NCBI GenBank assembly: GCA_030539515.1
Contig: JAUNXZ010000002.1
Coordinates: 1-37,179 of the forward strand
Direction: 5' to 3'
Source of the DNA: Thermoplasmata archaeon
GTDB taxonomy: Archaea; Thermoplasmatota; Thermoplasmata; Methanomassiliicoccales; Methanomethylophilaceae
DNA length: 37,179 nt
Shown piece by piece: positions 1 through 7,083 of this stretch. Every line of letters begins with the position of its first letter. Positions within the stretch are counted from its first letter, which is position 1. Below the pieces are notes generated by a model. That model saw nothing but the letters and a program-made list of their open reading frames with translations. It did not search any database and was not told where the DNA came from. The position numbers were made by a program, and so were the translations under genes.

Positions 1-401
1 TCCTTGAACATCTGCGAGAGCGTGGACTCCATGAAGCTGCTCGCGGATCCGATGACCGCGAAGACCCACATCCAGAAGACCGCGCCCGGTCCGCCGACGG
101 CGATGGCCCCGGCGACTCCGGCGATGTTACCGACGCCCACGCGGGCGCCCAGCCCGATGCAGAACGCCTCGAACGAGGATACGGTGCTCATGCCCTTGCC
201 GTCCTCCCTCCCGCTGATGGCGAGGCGGCTCGTCTCGCGGATCTTGAGGATCTGCAGCCCCTTCAGCTTGATCGTGAAGAGGATGCCGAGGCCGATAAGG
301 AACACGAAGGCAGCGTACCAGACCCACGTGTTGATGGGCGTTACGATGTCCGTGATTGTATCCGATAATGACAGAATATCACAACCCCTGGCAGCGGCCA
401 C
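1..401 (-). CDS. AGCS family sodium:alanine/glycine symporter, 5' part
   Basis: The N-terminal ~133 residues of a secondary transporter that imports a small amino acid (alanine or glycine) with sodium; the rest lies beyond the window's left edge. After a first hydrophobic segment the protein shows the family-typical stretch around GARVGVGNIAGVAGA, with GGPGA and FWMW shortly after, which is the conserved sodium/substrate-binding region of AGCS carriers. I place the start at GTG 399-401, because an in-frame TGA lies about 20 codons upstream and no ATG precedes the first membrane segment. A GGTGGTG stretch lies about a dozen bases upstream. Family assignment is secure from the motif; substrate and exact start are inferred. 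Confidence 0.85.
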   Translation of the reverse strand, partial: MAAARGCDILSLSDTITDIVTPINTWVWYAAFVFLIGLGILFTIKLKGLQILKIRETSRLAISGREDGKGMSTVSSFEAFCIGLGARVGVGNIAGVAGAIAVGGPGAVFWMWVFAVIGSASSFMESTLSQMFK

Positions 402-620
402 AGGGTTGCGGGCACCACCGTTGGATGATCAGAGAAGCCGGCATGACGCACGCTGTCCGGATGCACCCGAAAGGGCACGGATAGACAAATGTGCTCAATC
501 CCAGCATGCTAGCTTATGAGTCTATTGTTTTTTAATACTTCCTAGAAAGGCTCGGATGGTCGGAAACAGCCCGTGCGACGAGACAAATGTCCAGGAAACA
601 GGGGAATTGTTGGAAAAAGC
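402..620. other. Intergenic region upstream of the AGCS gene
   Basis: No gene is visible here. A possible minus-strand TATA box (AAGTATTAAA) lies at 531-540. If used, it would leave a leader of about 100 bases before the symporter. The ten bases AGACAAATGT occur twice (483-492 and 580-589), without an evident role. A T-rich minus-strand stretch at 611-618 immediately follows the tRNA-Val gene and could end its transcript. Confidence 0.4.
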
Positions 621-696
621 TGGTGGGCCCGGCCGGATTTGAACCGGCGACCTCCGCCATGTCAAGGCGACGTCATAACCCCTAGACCACGAGCCC
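621..696 (-). tRNA. tRNA-Val(GAC)
   Basis: The minus strand folds into a complete cloverleaf: acceptor GGGCUCG/CGGGCCC with one U-G pair, a 5-bp anticodon stem UCGCC/GGCGG around loop UUGACAU (anticodon GAC), a T-arm GCCGG-UUCGAAU-CCGGC, discriminator A and an encoded CCA end. GAC reads valine GUC/GUU codons. No intron is present. Confidence 0.97.
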
Positions 697-740
697 AGCA
701 GACCGCAGATAGCCTTGTTGTTCTTATAGATTTTGGCTCC

Positions 741-748
741 TTTATATA
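741..748 (-). promoter_or_regulatory. TATA box of tRNA-Val
   Basis: The minus strand reads TATATAAA, close to the archaeal box-A consensus, about 45 bases upstream of the mature tRNA 5' end. A second, weaker AT-rich element (CTATAAGAA, about 722-730) is closer to the tRNA, so the true start site is uncertain. Confidence 0.6.
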
Positions 749-821
749 GTCTGGAAGGGTCCGGGGCCCGGGCCGGAATCTAAACCCTAATCTACGACAT
801 AGCATACCCCTAAGGATTCAC

Positions 822-837
822 GCGCGCATGTGCGCGC
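822..837. repeat. Perfect GC palindrome upstream of the GGDEF operon
   Basis: GCGCGCA, a two-base TG centre, and TGCGCGC form a perfect 7-bp inverted repeat 20 bases before the first GGDEF start codon. It falls near the expected transcription start if the AT-rich stretch around 798-807 is the promoter. It could be an operator or a 5' leader hairpin. Confidence 0.5.
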
Positions 838-856
838 ATTTCGGGGGCGGGGACGG

Positions 857-1996
857 ATGATGCTGACTTTCTACGAGGGTATGGGGCTGTTCTGCCTCGC
901 GCTCCTCGGCGTGCTGTACGTCAGCGCCCTTCTCTCGCACGACAACAGCAACATCCAGAGGATGTTCCGCTGGACGATCCTGGCCAGCGCCGCCACCGTC
1001 TGCTGCGACATCTGTGGGGGCGCCGTCTACCAGGGCGAGTACGGGGCCGCGGTCACATGGGCGGTCAACATCGCCTACACCTTCTCGGAGTCCACCGCGT
1101 ACCTGCTGTGGGCGCTGCACTACCTGGCGTCGCGCGGCAGGTTCCCCAAGGGGAGGGCGCTCGTCCCGTGGGTGCTGCCCGCCTGCCTCGCCGTCGCCCT
1201 GTGCCTGATGTCCCCGTTCAACGGCGCGTACATCTCCGTCGACGCGGCCGGGGTGTACTCCCGCGGCCCGCTGCACCCGCTCTACACGGTCGTGGTCGCT
1301 CTTCCCGTGGTGGTCGTCACCCTCGAGTCGCTGTACCGCATGGTCGCCGCCAGGCGCAAGTCCGACTTCATCAGGGAGTTCGCCATGGTCTCGTTCATCA
1401 TCCCCCTGCTCGTCTGCGCGATCCTGCAGGTGATGTGGTACGACATACCCGTGCTGGCATGCGGGCTCACCGTCGGGCTGCTGTTCGTCTACATCAACAT
1501 CCAGAACCAGAAGATCACGGAGGACCCGATCACCGGTCTGAACAACAGGTTCCGCATGGCGCAGTACATCGAGTCGAGGTACGAGCGCTGCAGGGACTGG
1601 GACGGGGCGCTCTACGTCGCCGTGATGGACATAGACCACTTCACCGACATCGTCGCCCAGCACGGGAACGGAGACGGGACGCTCATCCGCGTGGCCTGCG
1701 CGCTGCGCGGAGTGTGCGGCACCAGGGACTGCTTCATCGCCAAGTTCGGCGGGGACGAGTTCCTGGTGGCCCGCGACTACGGCACCCGCGAGGAGTTCGA
1801 GTCGATCTGCGATGATGTGCGCGCCCGCATGGAGGAGCTCAGCGCCGAGCTCCCCTACGACCTGCGCCTGAGCATCGGGACGGCCGGGTACGCCGGGCAG
1901 CCGACCCCGAGGCAGCTGTTCGACGAGGCGGACGCCGCGATGTACGCCGACAAGAGGGCCCGCTACGAGTCCATGGGGATAAGGTGGACGAGATGA
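857..1996 (+). CDS. Membrane GGDEF-domain protein with intact signature
   Basis: About 379 residues: six or seven hydrophobic segments in residues 1-215, then a GGDEF domain. Visible domain motifs are DPITGLNNR at the start, a DIDHF metal-site strand, an intact GGDEF at about 298-302, an SIGTAG strand and the closing AMYADK helix. Such domains make cyclic di-GMP in bacteria; whether this archaeal copy does is unknown. The RxxD product-inhibition site normally placed five residues before GGDEF is absent. I chose ATG 857 because a G-rich ribosome-binding stretch (GGGGCGGGG) precedes it; ATG 860 is equally possible. Its TGA overlaps the ATG of the next gene (ATGA at 1993-1996), so the two are translated together. 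Confidence 0.85.
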   Translation: MMLTFYEGMGLFCLALLGVLYVSALLSHDNSNIQRMFRWTILASAATVCCDICGGAVYQGEYGAAVTWAVNIAYTFSESTAYLLWALHYLASRGRFPKGRALVPWVLPACLAVALCLMSPFNGAYISVDAAGVYSRGPLHPLYTVVVALPVVVVTLESLYRMVAARRKSDFIREFAMVSFIIPLLVCAILQVMWYDIPVLACGLTVGLLFVYINIQNQKITEDPITGLNNRFRMAQYIESRYERCRDWDGALYVAVMDIDHFTDIVAQHGNGDGTLIRVACALRGVCGTRDCFIAKFGGDEFLVARDYGTREEFESICDDVRARMEELSAELPYDLRLSIGTAGYAGQPTPRQLFDEADAAMYADKRARYESMGIRWTR

Positions 1997-3135
1997 TCGA
2001 CACCGACCCCAACCTCTACACTGGACTCGACGTCTTCTGCATCGTCCTGATGGTCATTCTGCTGCTCAGCGACTACTTCACCGCCGACCGCGGCCGCTCC
2101 CGCACGCTCTTCCGCCGGATGCTGGTCGCCGCGACGGTGATGATCCTGTTCGACATGCTGGGGTCCGCCGCCGAGGACGGCCACATCCGCCTTCCGAAGG
2201 ACGCCATCTACGTGCTGAACCTGCTCAGCCTGTGGGGCCTGGCGTTCACCAGCTTCTTCTGGGTCCGCTTCTGCGGGGTCCAGAGGCTCAGGTACGGGTG
2301 CACAGGCCCGGACGGCAGGCGCTTCTGGAGAGCGTTCCTGATCGTCACGGTGCTGGTCATAGCGACCAACTGGTGGACCCACTGGTTCTTCGACATAGCG
2401 GTCGGGCACATCTACGTGGCCGGGCCGCTCTACCCGGTGATGATGGTCATGCTGTGCTTCCCGGCGTTGGCGGCCATGTTCCTGTCGGCCCGCGACGCGC
2501 TCCGCGCGGGGTCGGCCTTCGACAGGAGGGGGAACGCCCTCCTCGCATCGTTCACGATCCCGGTCCTGGCCTTCGGGTTCGCCCAGGCGGCGGCCTTCGG
2601 GCTCCCGCTGCTGAGCATGGGCGTGGTGCTCGGGTGCGTCATCGTCTACATGAACCTCCAGACGTCCCTGATCACCGAGGACCCCCTCACGCAGATCAAC
2701 AACTCCGTCAAGATGGACCGCCAGATCCGCAGGGCACTGGACGACCGCAGCGTCCCGTTCCGCATCGCGCTGATGGACATAGACAACTTCAAGCGGATGA
2801 ACGACAGGTACGGCCACGCAGAGGGGGACGAGGTCCTGAAGACCATGGCCCGCGCGCTCGTCGAGGCCTGCGGGGACACCGACTGCGTGCCCGCAAGGTA
2901 CAGATGGGACGAGTTCGTCATCACGTACCGCGGGGAGGACGTGTCCGAGGTGGACGCTGCCATCATAAGGCTGAACGGCATCCTCGGGAGGGAGAGCGAG
3001 GGCCGTCCGTACACCCTGCATTCGACCGCGGGGATACTGGACCTCGACGAGACGCACTTGACCCACGACGACGTGGTGGGCGCGGTCTACGCCGAGAAGA
3101 CCCGCGCCAAGAGGGAGGCTGGACTGATCCGATGA
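1993..3135 (+). CDS. Membrane GGDEF-like protein with degenerate signature
   Basis: A paralogue of the preceding gene: an N-terminal multi-pass membrane half and a C-terminal GGDEF fold. DPLTQINN, DIDNFKRMND and GHAEGDEVL are well preserved, but the signature is RWDEF (about 304-308) instead of GGDEF and the SIG strand is STAG. Loss of both glycines argues against cyclase activity, so it may bind nucleotide or partner its neighbour as a sensor. ATG 1993 is preceded by AAGGTGG and overlaps the upstream TGA; an in-frame GTG at 1984 is a less likely start. The gene ends CGA-TGA (3130-3135). If CGA terminates here, the protein ends one codon earlier, with CGA overlapping the A of the Kae1 ATG. 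Confidence 0.82.
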   Translation: MIDTDPNLYTGLDVFCIVLMVILLLSDYFTADRGRSRTLFRRMLVAATVMILFDMLGSAAEDGHIRLPKDAIYVLNLLSLWGLAFTSFFWVRFCGVQRLRYGCTGPDGRRFWRAFLIVTVLVIATNWWTHWFFDIAVGHIYVAGPLYPVMMVMLCFPALAAMFLSARDALRAGSAFDRRGNALLASFTIPVLAFGFAQAAAFGLPLLSMGVVLGCVIVYMNLQTSLITEDPLTQINNSVKMDRQIRRALDDRSVPFRIALMDIDNFKRMNDRYGHAEGDEVLKTMARALVEACGDTDCVPARYRWDEFVITYRGEDVSEVDAAIIRLNGILGRESEGRPYTLHSTAGILDLDETHLTHDDVVGAVYAEKTRAKREAGLIR

Positions 3136-4112
3136 TAACGATGGGCATCGAGGGCACGGCGCACACGCTGGGCGTGGGCATCGTGGATTCGGGATGCGAG
3201 GTCCTGGCCAACGAGCTCGACATGTTCCGCCCGCCGTCCGGGGGACTGCATCCGCGCGAGGCGGCCAACCACCACGCGGACGTCGCCGCGACGGTGATGT
3301 CCCGCGCCATGGAGAAGGCCGGCGTCGGCCCCGAGGACATCGACCTCGTCTCGTTCTCCATGGGCCCCGGCCTGGGGCCGTGCCTCCGCGTGGCCGCGAC
3401 CGCGGCGAGGGCGTTCGCCTGCATGCGGGACCTCCCGATCATCGGGGTCAACCACTGCATCGCCCACATCGAGATCGGGCGCGCCCTGACCGGATGCCGC
3501 GATCCCGCGCTGCTGTACGCTTCCGGCGGGAACACGCAGGTCATAGCGTTCGCCGAGGGCCGCTACAGGATCTTCGGGGAGACGCAGGACATCGGCATCG
3601 GCAATATGCTGGACAAGCTCGGGAGGGACCTGGGGCTGGGGTTCTACGCCGGCCCGACCATCGAGAAGCTGGCCGCCGAGGGCTCGAAGTACCACGAGCT
3701 CCCGTACTCGGTGAAGGGCATGGACGTGGCCTTCTCCGGCATGATTACCGCGGCCGTCGCGCTGCACAACAGGGGCGTCCCGCTGGAGGACGTGGCGTAC
3801 TCCGTCCAGGAGACGGCGTTCGCCATGCTCACCGAGGTCACCGAGCGCGCCATGGCGCACATCGGGAAGAGGGAGGTCCTGCTCGGAGGCGGCGTCGCCC
3901 AGAACGGCCGCCTGAGGGACATGGTGGAGGACATGGCCCACGCCCGCGGAGCCGAGATGTACGTCCCGGACAGGCAGTTCTGCAGGGACAACGGCGCGAT
4001 GATCGCGTGGCTCGGAGCGGAGATGCACAGCTCCGGCGTCAGGATGACCGTTCCCGAGACCGTCGTCCGCCAGAGGTTCAGGACGGACGAGGTCGAGGTC
4101 GGCTGGCGCTGA
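3132..4112 (+). CDS. kae1: tRNA N6-threonylcarbamoyladenosine (t6A37) synthase subunit Kae1
   Basis: The catalytic KEOPS subunit, which transfers the threonylcarbamoyl group to A37 of ANN-decoding tRNAs. The 326-residue protein has the ASKHA fold with the metal-ligand pair in NHCIAHIE (His108 and His112) and the acidic ligand in DNGAMIA (Asp286); ASGGNTQ and the GGGVAQN nucleotide loop are also intact. No Bud32 kinase is fused at the C-terminus, unlike in several methanogens. ATG 3132 overlaps the end of the second GGDEF gene by four bases; ATG 3141 is an alternative start that keeps the conserved GIEGTA strand. Linkage to two GGDEF genes is unusual for this housekeeping enzyme. It meets the next gene tail to tail with a three-base gap. 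Confidence 0.95.
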   Translation: MITMGIEGTAHTLGVGIVDSGCEVLANELDMFRPPSGGLHPREAANHHADVAATVMSRAMEKAGVGPEDIDLVSFSMGPGLGPCLRVAATAARAFACMRDLPIIGVNHCIAHIEIGRALTGCRDPALLYASGGNTQVIAFAEGRYRIFGETQDIGIGNMLDKLGRDLGLGFYAGPTIEKLAAEGSKYHELPYSVKGMDVAFSGMITAAVALHNRGVPLEDVAYSVQETAFAMLTEVTERAMAHIGKREVLLGGGVAQNGRLRDMVEDMAHARGAEMYVPDRQFCRDNGAMIAWLGAEMHSSGVRMTVPETVVRQRFRTDEVEVGWR

Positions 4113-4115
4113 GAT

Positions 4116-5465
4116 TCAGGCCTTCTTGCCGGCTTCGAGCTGGGCGGCCAGGATGCCGTCCAGGTTCTCCAGGAACCTGTCGACCATGTCGGCGGGCACG
4201 GAACCGCCCGCGGCGATCTTGTGGCCCCCTCCGGATCCGCCTACGGAAGCGCAGGCCTCGCGCATCGCAGCCGCGAGGTCTATGCCCCTGTCCAGCTGCC
4301 CCCACATCCCCCTCGAGGAGACGTTCACGGGGTCGTTGGCCCTGTTCATCCCGATCGTCGGCTTGTCCGGGTCGGCCACGGACTGCATGGAGATCCCGCA
4401 GAGCATGCCGGTGAATCCCGAGTCGGTGGAGTCGAACCACTGGAAGTGCTCCATCTGCGTGAGGCCCCTCTCGTCCAGGTCCCTCATGGCCTGCACGAGG
4501 TCCTTGGCGGACGCGTCGTCCACCTCCTCGGCCATCCTCAGGCACCTCTCGTCGCCCATCCCGGCGGCGATGCCGGCCCCTCCGATCCCGGAGCGGCCGC
4601 AGCTGTTGAGCAGCGACGCCAGATGCTCGGCGTCCATGCTCCAGTCCTTCAGGAGGTACCTGTCGCGGGCGACCTCGTTCATGGACGAGAGCTGCACGCC
4701 CTGTTCGGCGAGCTTCACGGCGATGAGCGAGGACAGGGTCCTCCTCTCCTCCTCGGTGAGGTCCGAGAACGACTTGCCGTTCTCCACGCCGGCGTCCTCC
4801 AGCAGCTTCGCGACGCCCTCCACGCTCCCGCTGACCCCGCGGATGTAGGGGTCGGTGTCCAGGAACAGGCGGGTCATCAGGTTGCCGGAGGGTATGAGCG
4901 ATCCGGGGATCCTCGTGACGTATCCGCGCTTCGTGCCCTCCTCCAGGAGGTGCACGTTCAGGCCGGACAGGCCGTTGATGTGCTGCCTGTCCCCGGCGAT
5001 GCCGGCGAAGGCGATCTGCACCAGGTCCCAGTTGTCCTCGTCGAGGGTGACCGCGAAGAGCAGGCACATGGTGGCGCCGCACCCGGAGGTCATCCCGTCG
5101 ATGCCGTAGAGGTGCGGGTTGGCGTACACGACGCGCTTCGCCTCGGAGATGATGGTGTGGTGGTCGAGGACGACCACGGGGGTGTCCATCTCGTCCAGCT
5201 GGTCAATGTACGACGCCCCGAGGTCCGACACGATGATGCAGTCCGCCTTTGCGGCGCGGATCACGTTCATGTTGTAGTCGTTGAGCGTCGTGAACAGGGT
5301 GACCCTGAACTCCTTCCCGGCGCGCATGAGCGCCTTGGACAGGATGGCGGCGGACGACACGCCGTCCGCGTCGAAGTGGGAGAACACCTGTATGAAGCGG
5401 TGGCCGCGGACCAGGTCCGCGGCTTGTGATAATGTGGTAAGGAGTTTGGGCGGAAGTTCGACCAT
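4116..5465 (-). CDS. DHH/DHHA1 phosphoesterase, RecJ-like (GAN type)
   Basis: A 449-residue archaeal member of the RecJ/DHH superfamily, expected to be a single-strand exonuclease or associated with the replisome. Metal-binding motifs are visible in order: HFDADGV (Asp32, Asp34), the DLG strand near 81, DHH at 101-103 and a GIAGDRQ loop. The C-terminal DHHA1 domain carries GGSGGGHKIAAGG. It starts nine bases after the S15 stop, and pairing of rps15 with a recJ-like gene is common in archaea, so the two are very likely one transcript. Whether it is the GINS-associated nuclease (GAN) or another RecJ paralogue cannot be decided from motifs alone. Confidence 0.88.
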   Translation of the reverse strand: MVELPPKLLTTLSQAADLVRGHRFIQVFSHFDADGVSSAAILSKALMRAGKEFRVTLFTTLNDYNMNVIRAAKADCIIVSDLGASYIDQLDEMDTPVVVLDHHTIISEAKRVVYANPHLYGIDGMTSGCGATMCLLFAVTLDEDNWDLVQIAFAGIAGDRQHINGLSGLNVHLLEEGTKRGYVTRIPGSLIPSGNLMTRLFLDTDPYIRGVSGSVEGVAKLLEDAGVENGKSFSDLTEEERRTLSSLIAVKLAEQGVQLSSMNEVARDRYLLKDWSMDAEHLASLLNSCGRSGIGGAGIAAGMGDERCLRMAEEVDDASAKDLVQAMRDLDERGLTQMEHFQWFDSTDSGFTGMLCGISMQSVADPDKPTIGMNRANDPVNVSSRGMWGQLDRGIDLAAAMREACASVGGSGGGHKIAAGGSVPADMVDRFLENLDGILAAQLEAGKKA

Positions 5466-5474
5466 ATGATGGTC

Positions 5475-5930
5475 TCACTTGAGCATGAGTTCCGCGTTGC
5501 TGAGGGAGTACTTCCAGTCTGCCGGAAGCGTGCCGATCCTCTTGTAGTAGCGCTCGAGCCTCCTGATCTTTGCCTCGATCATGTTGAGACCCCTCTTGTT
5601 GGAGACATCTCCCTTGTTGTCCCTCAGGTGGACGTTCAGGTCGATGGCGCGCCTCATGAGGTTGGCCAGATCCTCGGGGAGCGAGGACGCGACGCCCTTC
5701 TCCTCCATGATCTGCGTGATGCTCTTGCCGGTGGCGAGCTTGACGTTGGGCACTCCGTACTGGTCCCTGAGGACGAGCCCGATCCTTGCGGAGAGCATTC
5801 CGTCCTTTCCGAGCTTCTCGACCAGGTCCTCAATCTCGGTGGCGTTGAGAGGAACCCAGGCGGGGTTCTCGGAGATCATCGGGCGAGTGGAGCCGGATTT
5901 CCCCTTCCTTCTTGTGTGCATTCTTGCCAT
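5475..5930 (-). CDS. rps15: Small ribosomal subunit protein S15 (uS15)
   Basis: About 151 residues, the length of the archaeal/eukaryal form, which carries an N-terminal extension absent from bacterial S15. It begins MARMHTRRKGKSGSTRP and ends with the helix KIRRLERYYKRIG, which binds 16S rRNA. I chose ATG 5930 because GGAGG (5939-5943) sits eight bases upstream; an in-frame ATG further upstream lacks this support. It is the first gene of an operon with the DHH phosphoesterase. Confidence 0.96.
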   Translation of the reverse strand: MARMHTRRKGKSGSTRPMISENPAWVPLNATEIEDLVEKLGKDGMLSARIGLVLRDQYGVPNVKLATGKSITQIMEEKGVASSLPEDLANLMRRAIDLNVHLRDNKGDVSNKRGLNMIEAKIRRLERYYKRIGTLPADWKYSLSNAELMLK

Positions 5931-5985
5931 GTATTGATCCTCCAATCATATGGCGGCGAGGCTGTCTGCGCCGATGCGGAATGCC

Positions 5986-5993
5986 TATTTAAA
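5986..5993 (-). promoter_or_regulatory. TATA box of the S15 operon
   Basis: The minus strand reads TTTAAATA, matching archaeal box A. It would place the start of transcription near 5963, giving a leader of about 30 bases that contains the GGAGG ribosome-binding site. Confidence 0.75.
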
Positions 5994-6008
5994 GAATGGC
6001 ACGCGCCC

Positions 6009-6377
6009 TTAATGCGCGCGTCCCTCGAGGAAGCGCCCCACGGCCTCCCTGGCCCAGGGCACCGTGTCCATGTACTCGGCGCGGTCGAAGGACAGCTCCT
6101 CCGGGAGCTCGGTGAAGATGCGGGACTCCATCTCGGATTCGCCCGGAACGGCGTCACCGAGGACCGCGGCGCAGACGTAGCAGGTGCCGATGTCGCGGGT
6201 CTCCACGACCTCGATGGAGCGTCCGCACTCCTCCCTGTACTCGCGCGCCGCGGTCTGCTCGGGGGTCTCCCCGGGCTCGATGTGCCCGCCCGGCATCTCC
6301 CACCCCTGGCGGCGCTTGTGCCAGACCATCAGGAAACCGTCGCCTTCGAAGGCCACCGCGTAGCAGGTCCCGTGCAC
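6009..6377 (-). CDS. Nudix hydrolase (MutT-like)
   Basis: A 122-residue Nudix protein that would hydrolyse a nucleoside diphosphate linked to another moiety. The box is complete: GGHIEPGETPEQTAAREYREECG fits GX5EX7REXXEEXG, at about residues 30-52. The start is GTG 6375-6377, six bases after a good GGAGG site, and lies one base beyond the CGA codon that I take as the fibrillarin stop. It ends in TAA, one of only two clear TAA stops in the window. Substrate is unknown; its position behind fibrillarin suggests only co-transcription. Confidence 0.85.
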   Translation of the reverse strand: MHGTCYAVAFEGDGFLMVWHKRRQGWEMPGGHIEPGETPEQTAAREYREECGRSIEVVETRDIGTCYVCAAVLGDAVPGESEMESRIFTELPEELSFDRAEYMDTVPWAREAVGRFLEGRAH

Positions 6378-6378
6378 C

Positions 6379-7032
6379 TCGCGCCCTCCTGAAGACGATC
6401 ATCTCGTGGTCCTTCTCGTAGGGGTCGAGGCCCCTGGCGTCGACTATGCGGAAGCCCCTCTCGCGGATGCGGGACTCCGCCTCCGCGAACACCTTCGCCG
6501 GCGGCGCGGTGACGTCCTCCGAGCGCGCCTTCACGGCCACCATGCCCCACTCCGCCCCGAAGGCGTCCATGTTGTCGCAGACGATGTCCGCCTGCCTCTT
6601 CTGGGCCACGTCCTGGTAGACCGCGGACACGCCCTCCGCGAACATCCGGTACTCGTCGGGCTTCGTCGCATCGCCGAGGACCGGCATCATCTGGGGCCTG
6701 CCATCGCAGTTCCTGACCAGCTCGCGGAACATCCTGGGGGCGAACTCCACGCACACGACCTTCCCGCCGCGGGCGATGTCCGCCACGTGGGAGGCGGTCG
6801 TGCCGCTGGAGGCCCCGAGGTACAGGACCCCCGAGTCCTCCGAGAACGGCACCTCGCGCCCGCCTGCGGTGAGGTACGCGGCGAGCTTGCTCCTCCTGGG
6901 GTCCCACTCGCGGTACTCGTCGGCGCCGGAGCGGACCAGCCGCTCCCCGTACACCCTGCGGCCGGGACAGGCCGACCTGGTGTACAGCCTCCCGCGATCC
7001 TCGAACACCCCTTCGGGCCCCAGCGGTTCCAT
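6379..7032 (-). CDS. flpA: Fibrillarin-like rRNA/tRNA 2'-O-methyltransferase
   Basis: The methyltransferase of archaeal C/D-box RNPs, guided to rRNA and tRNA by sRNAs with Nop5 and L7Ae. Hallmarks are VYGERL, YREWDPRRSKLAA, the SAM loop LYLGASSGTTASHVAD (about 70-85), the YQDVAQ strand, VAVKARS, and the closing PYEKDHEMIVF with the catalytic His. The start is ATG 7032, exactly 26 bases from a TATA element. The protein reaches its normal end at about 217 residues, where codon CGA (6379-6381) stands. Under the standard code the frame runs on to TAG at 6154, adding 75 Arg-rich residues that are merely the Nudix gene read in another frame. CGA is therefore taken as the stop. Confidence 0.9.
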
Positions 7033-7053
7033 GCCCCTTTCCAGGGGCACCTC

Positions 7054-7061
7054 CTATTAAG
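7054..7061. promoter_or_regulatory. Shared TATA element between fibrillarin and NAD kinase genes
   Basis: CTATTAAG on plus reads CTTAATAG on minus. Its centre (about 7058) is 26 bases from ATG 7084 on one side and 26 bases from ATG 7032 on the other. It could thus drive leaderless transcripts in both directions; there is no room for two separate promoters in the 51-base gap. Confidence 0.6.
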
Positions 7062-7083
7062 GGATAGTGCCTACGGGGCGAGC

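Noticed and set aside
4-519. Open plus-strand frame over the AGCS gene and its upstream region
   Set aside because: It is the antisense image of the symporter; the minus strand carries the conserved AGCS motifs.
402-620. Riboswitch or small gene upstream of the AGCS symporter
   Set aside because: No recognisable conserved fold or plausible coding frame with a ribosome-binding site was seen.
6154-6378. A 75-residue C-terminal extension of fibrillarin under the standard code
   Set aside because: It is Arg/Gly-rich, matches the Nudix gene read in another frame, and begins after the family's normal end.
6375-6400. Frameshift fusing fibrillarin and Nudix into one protein
   Set aside because: Nudix has its own GTG start with a GGAGG site at good spacing, and the same CGA pattern recurs at five unrelated gene ends, which a local frameshift would not explain.
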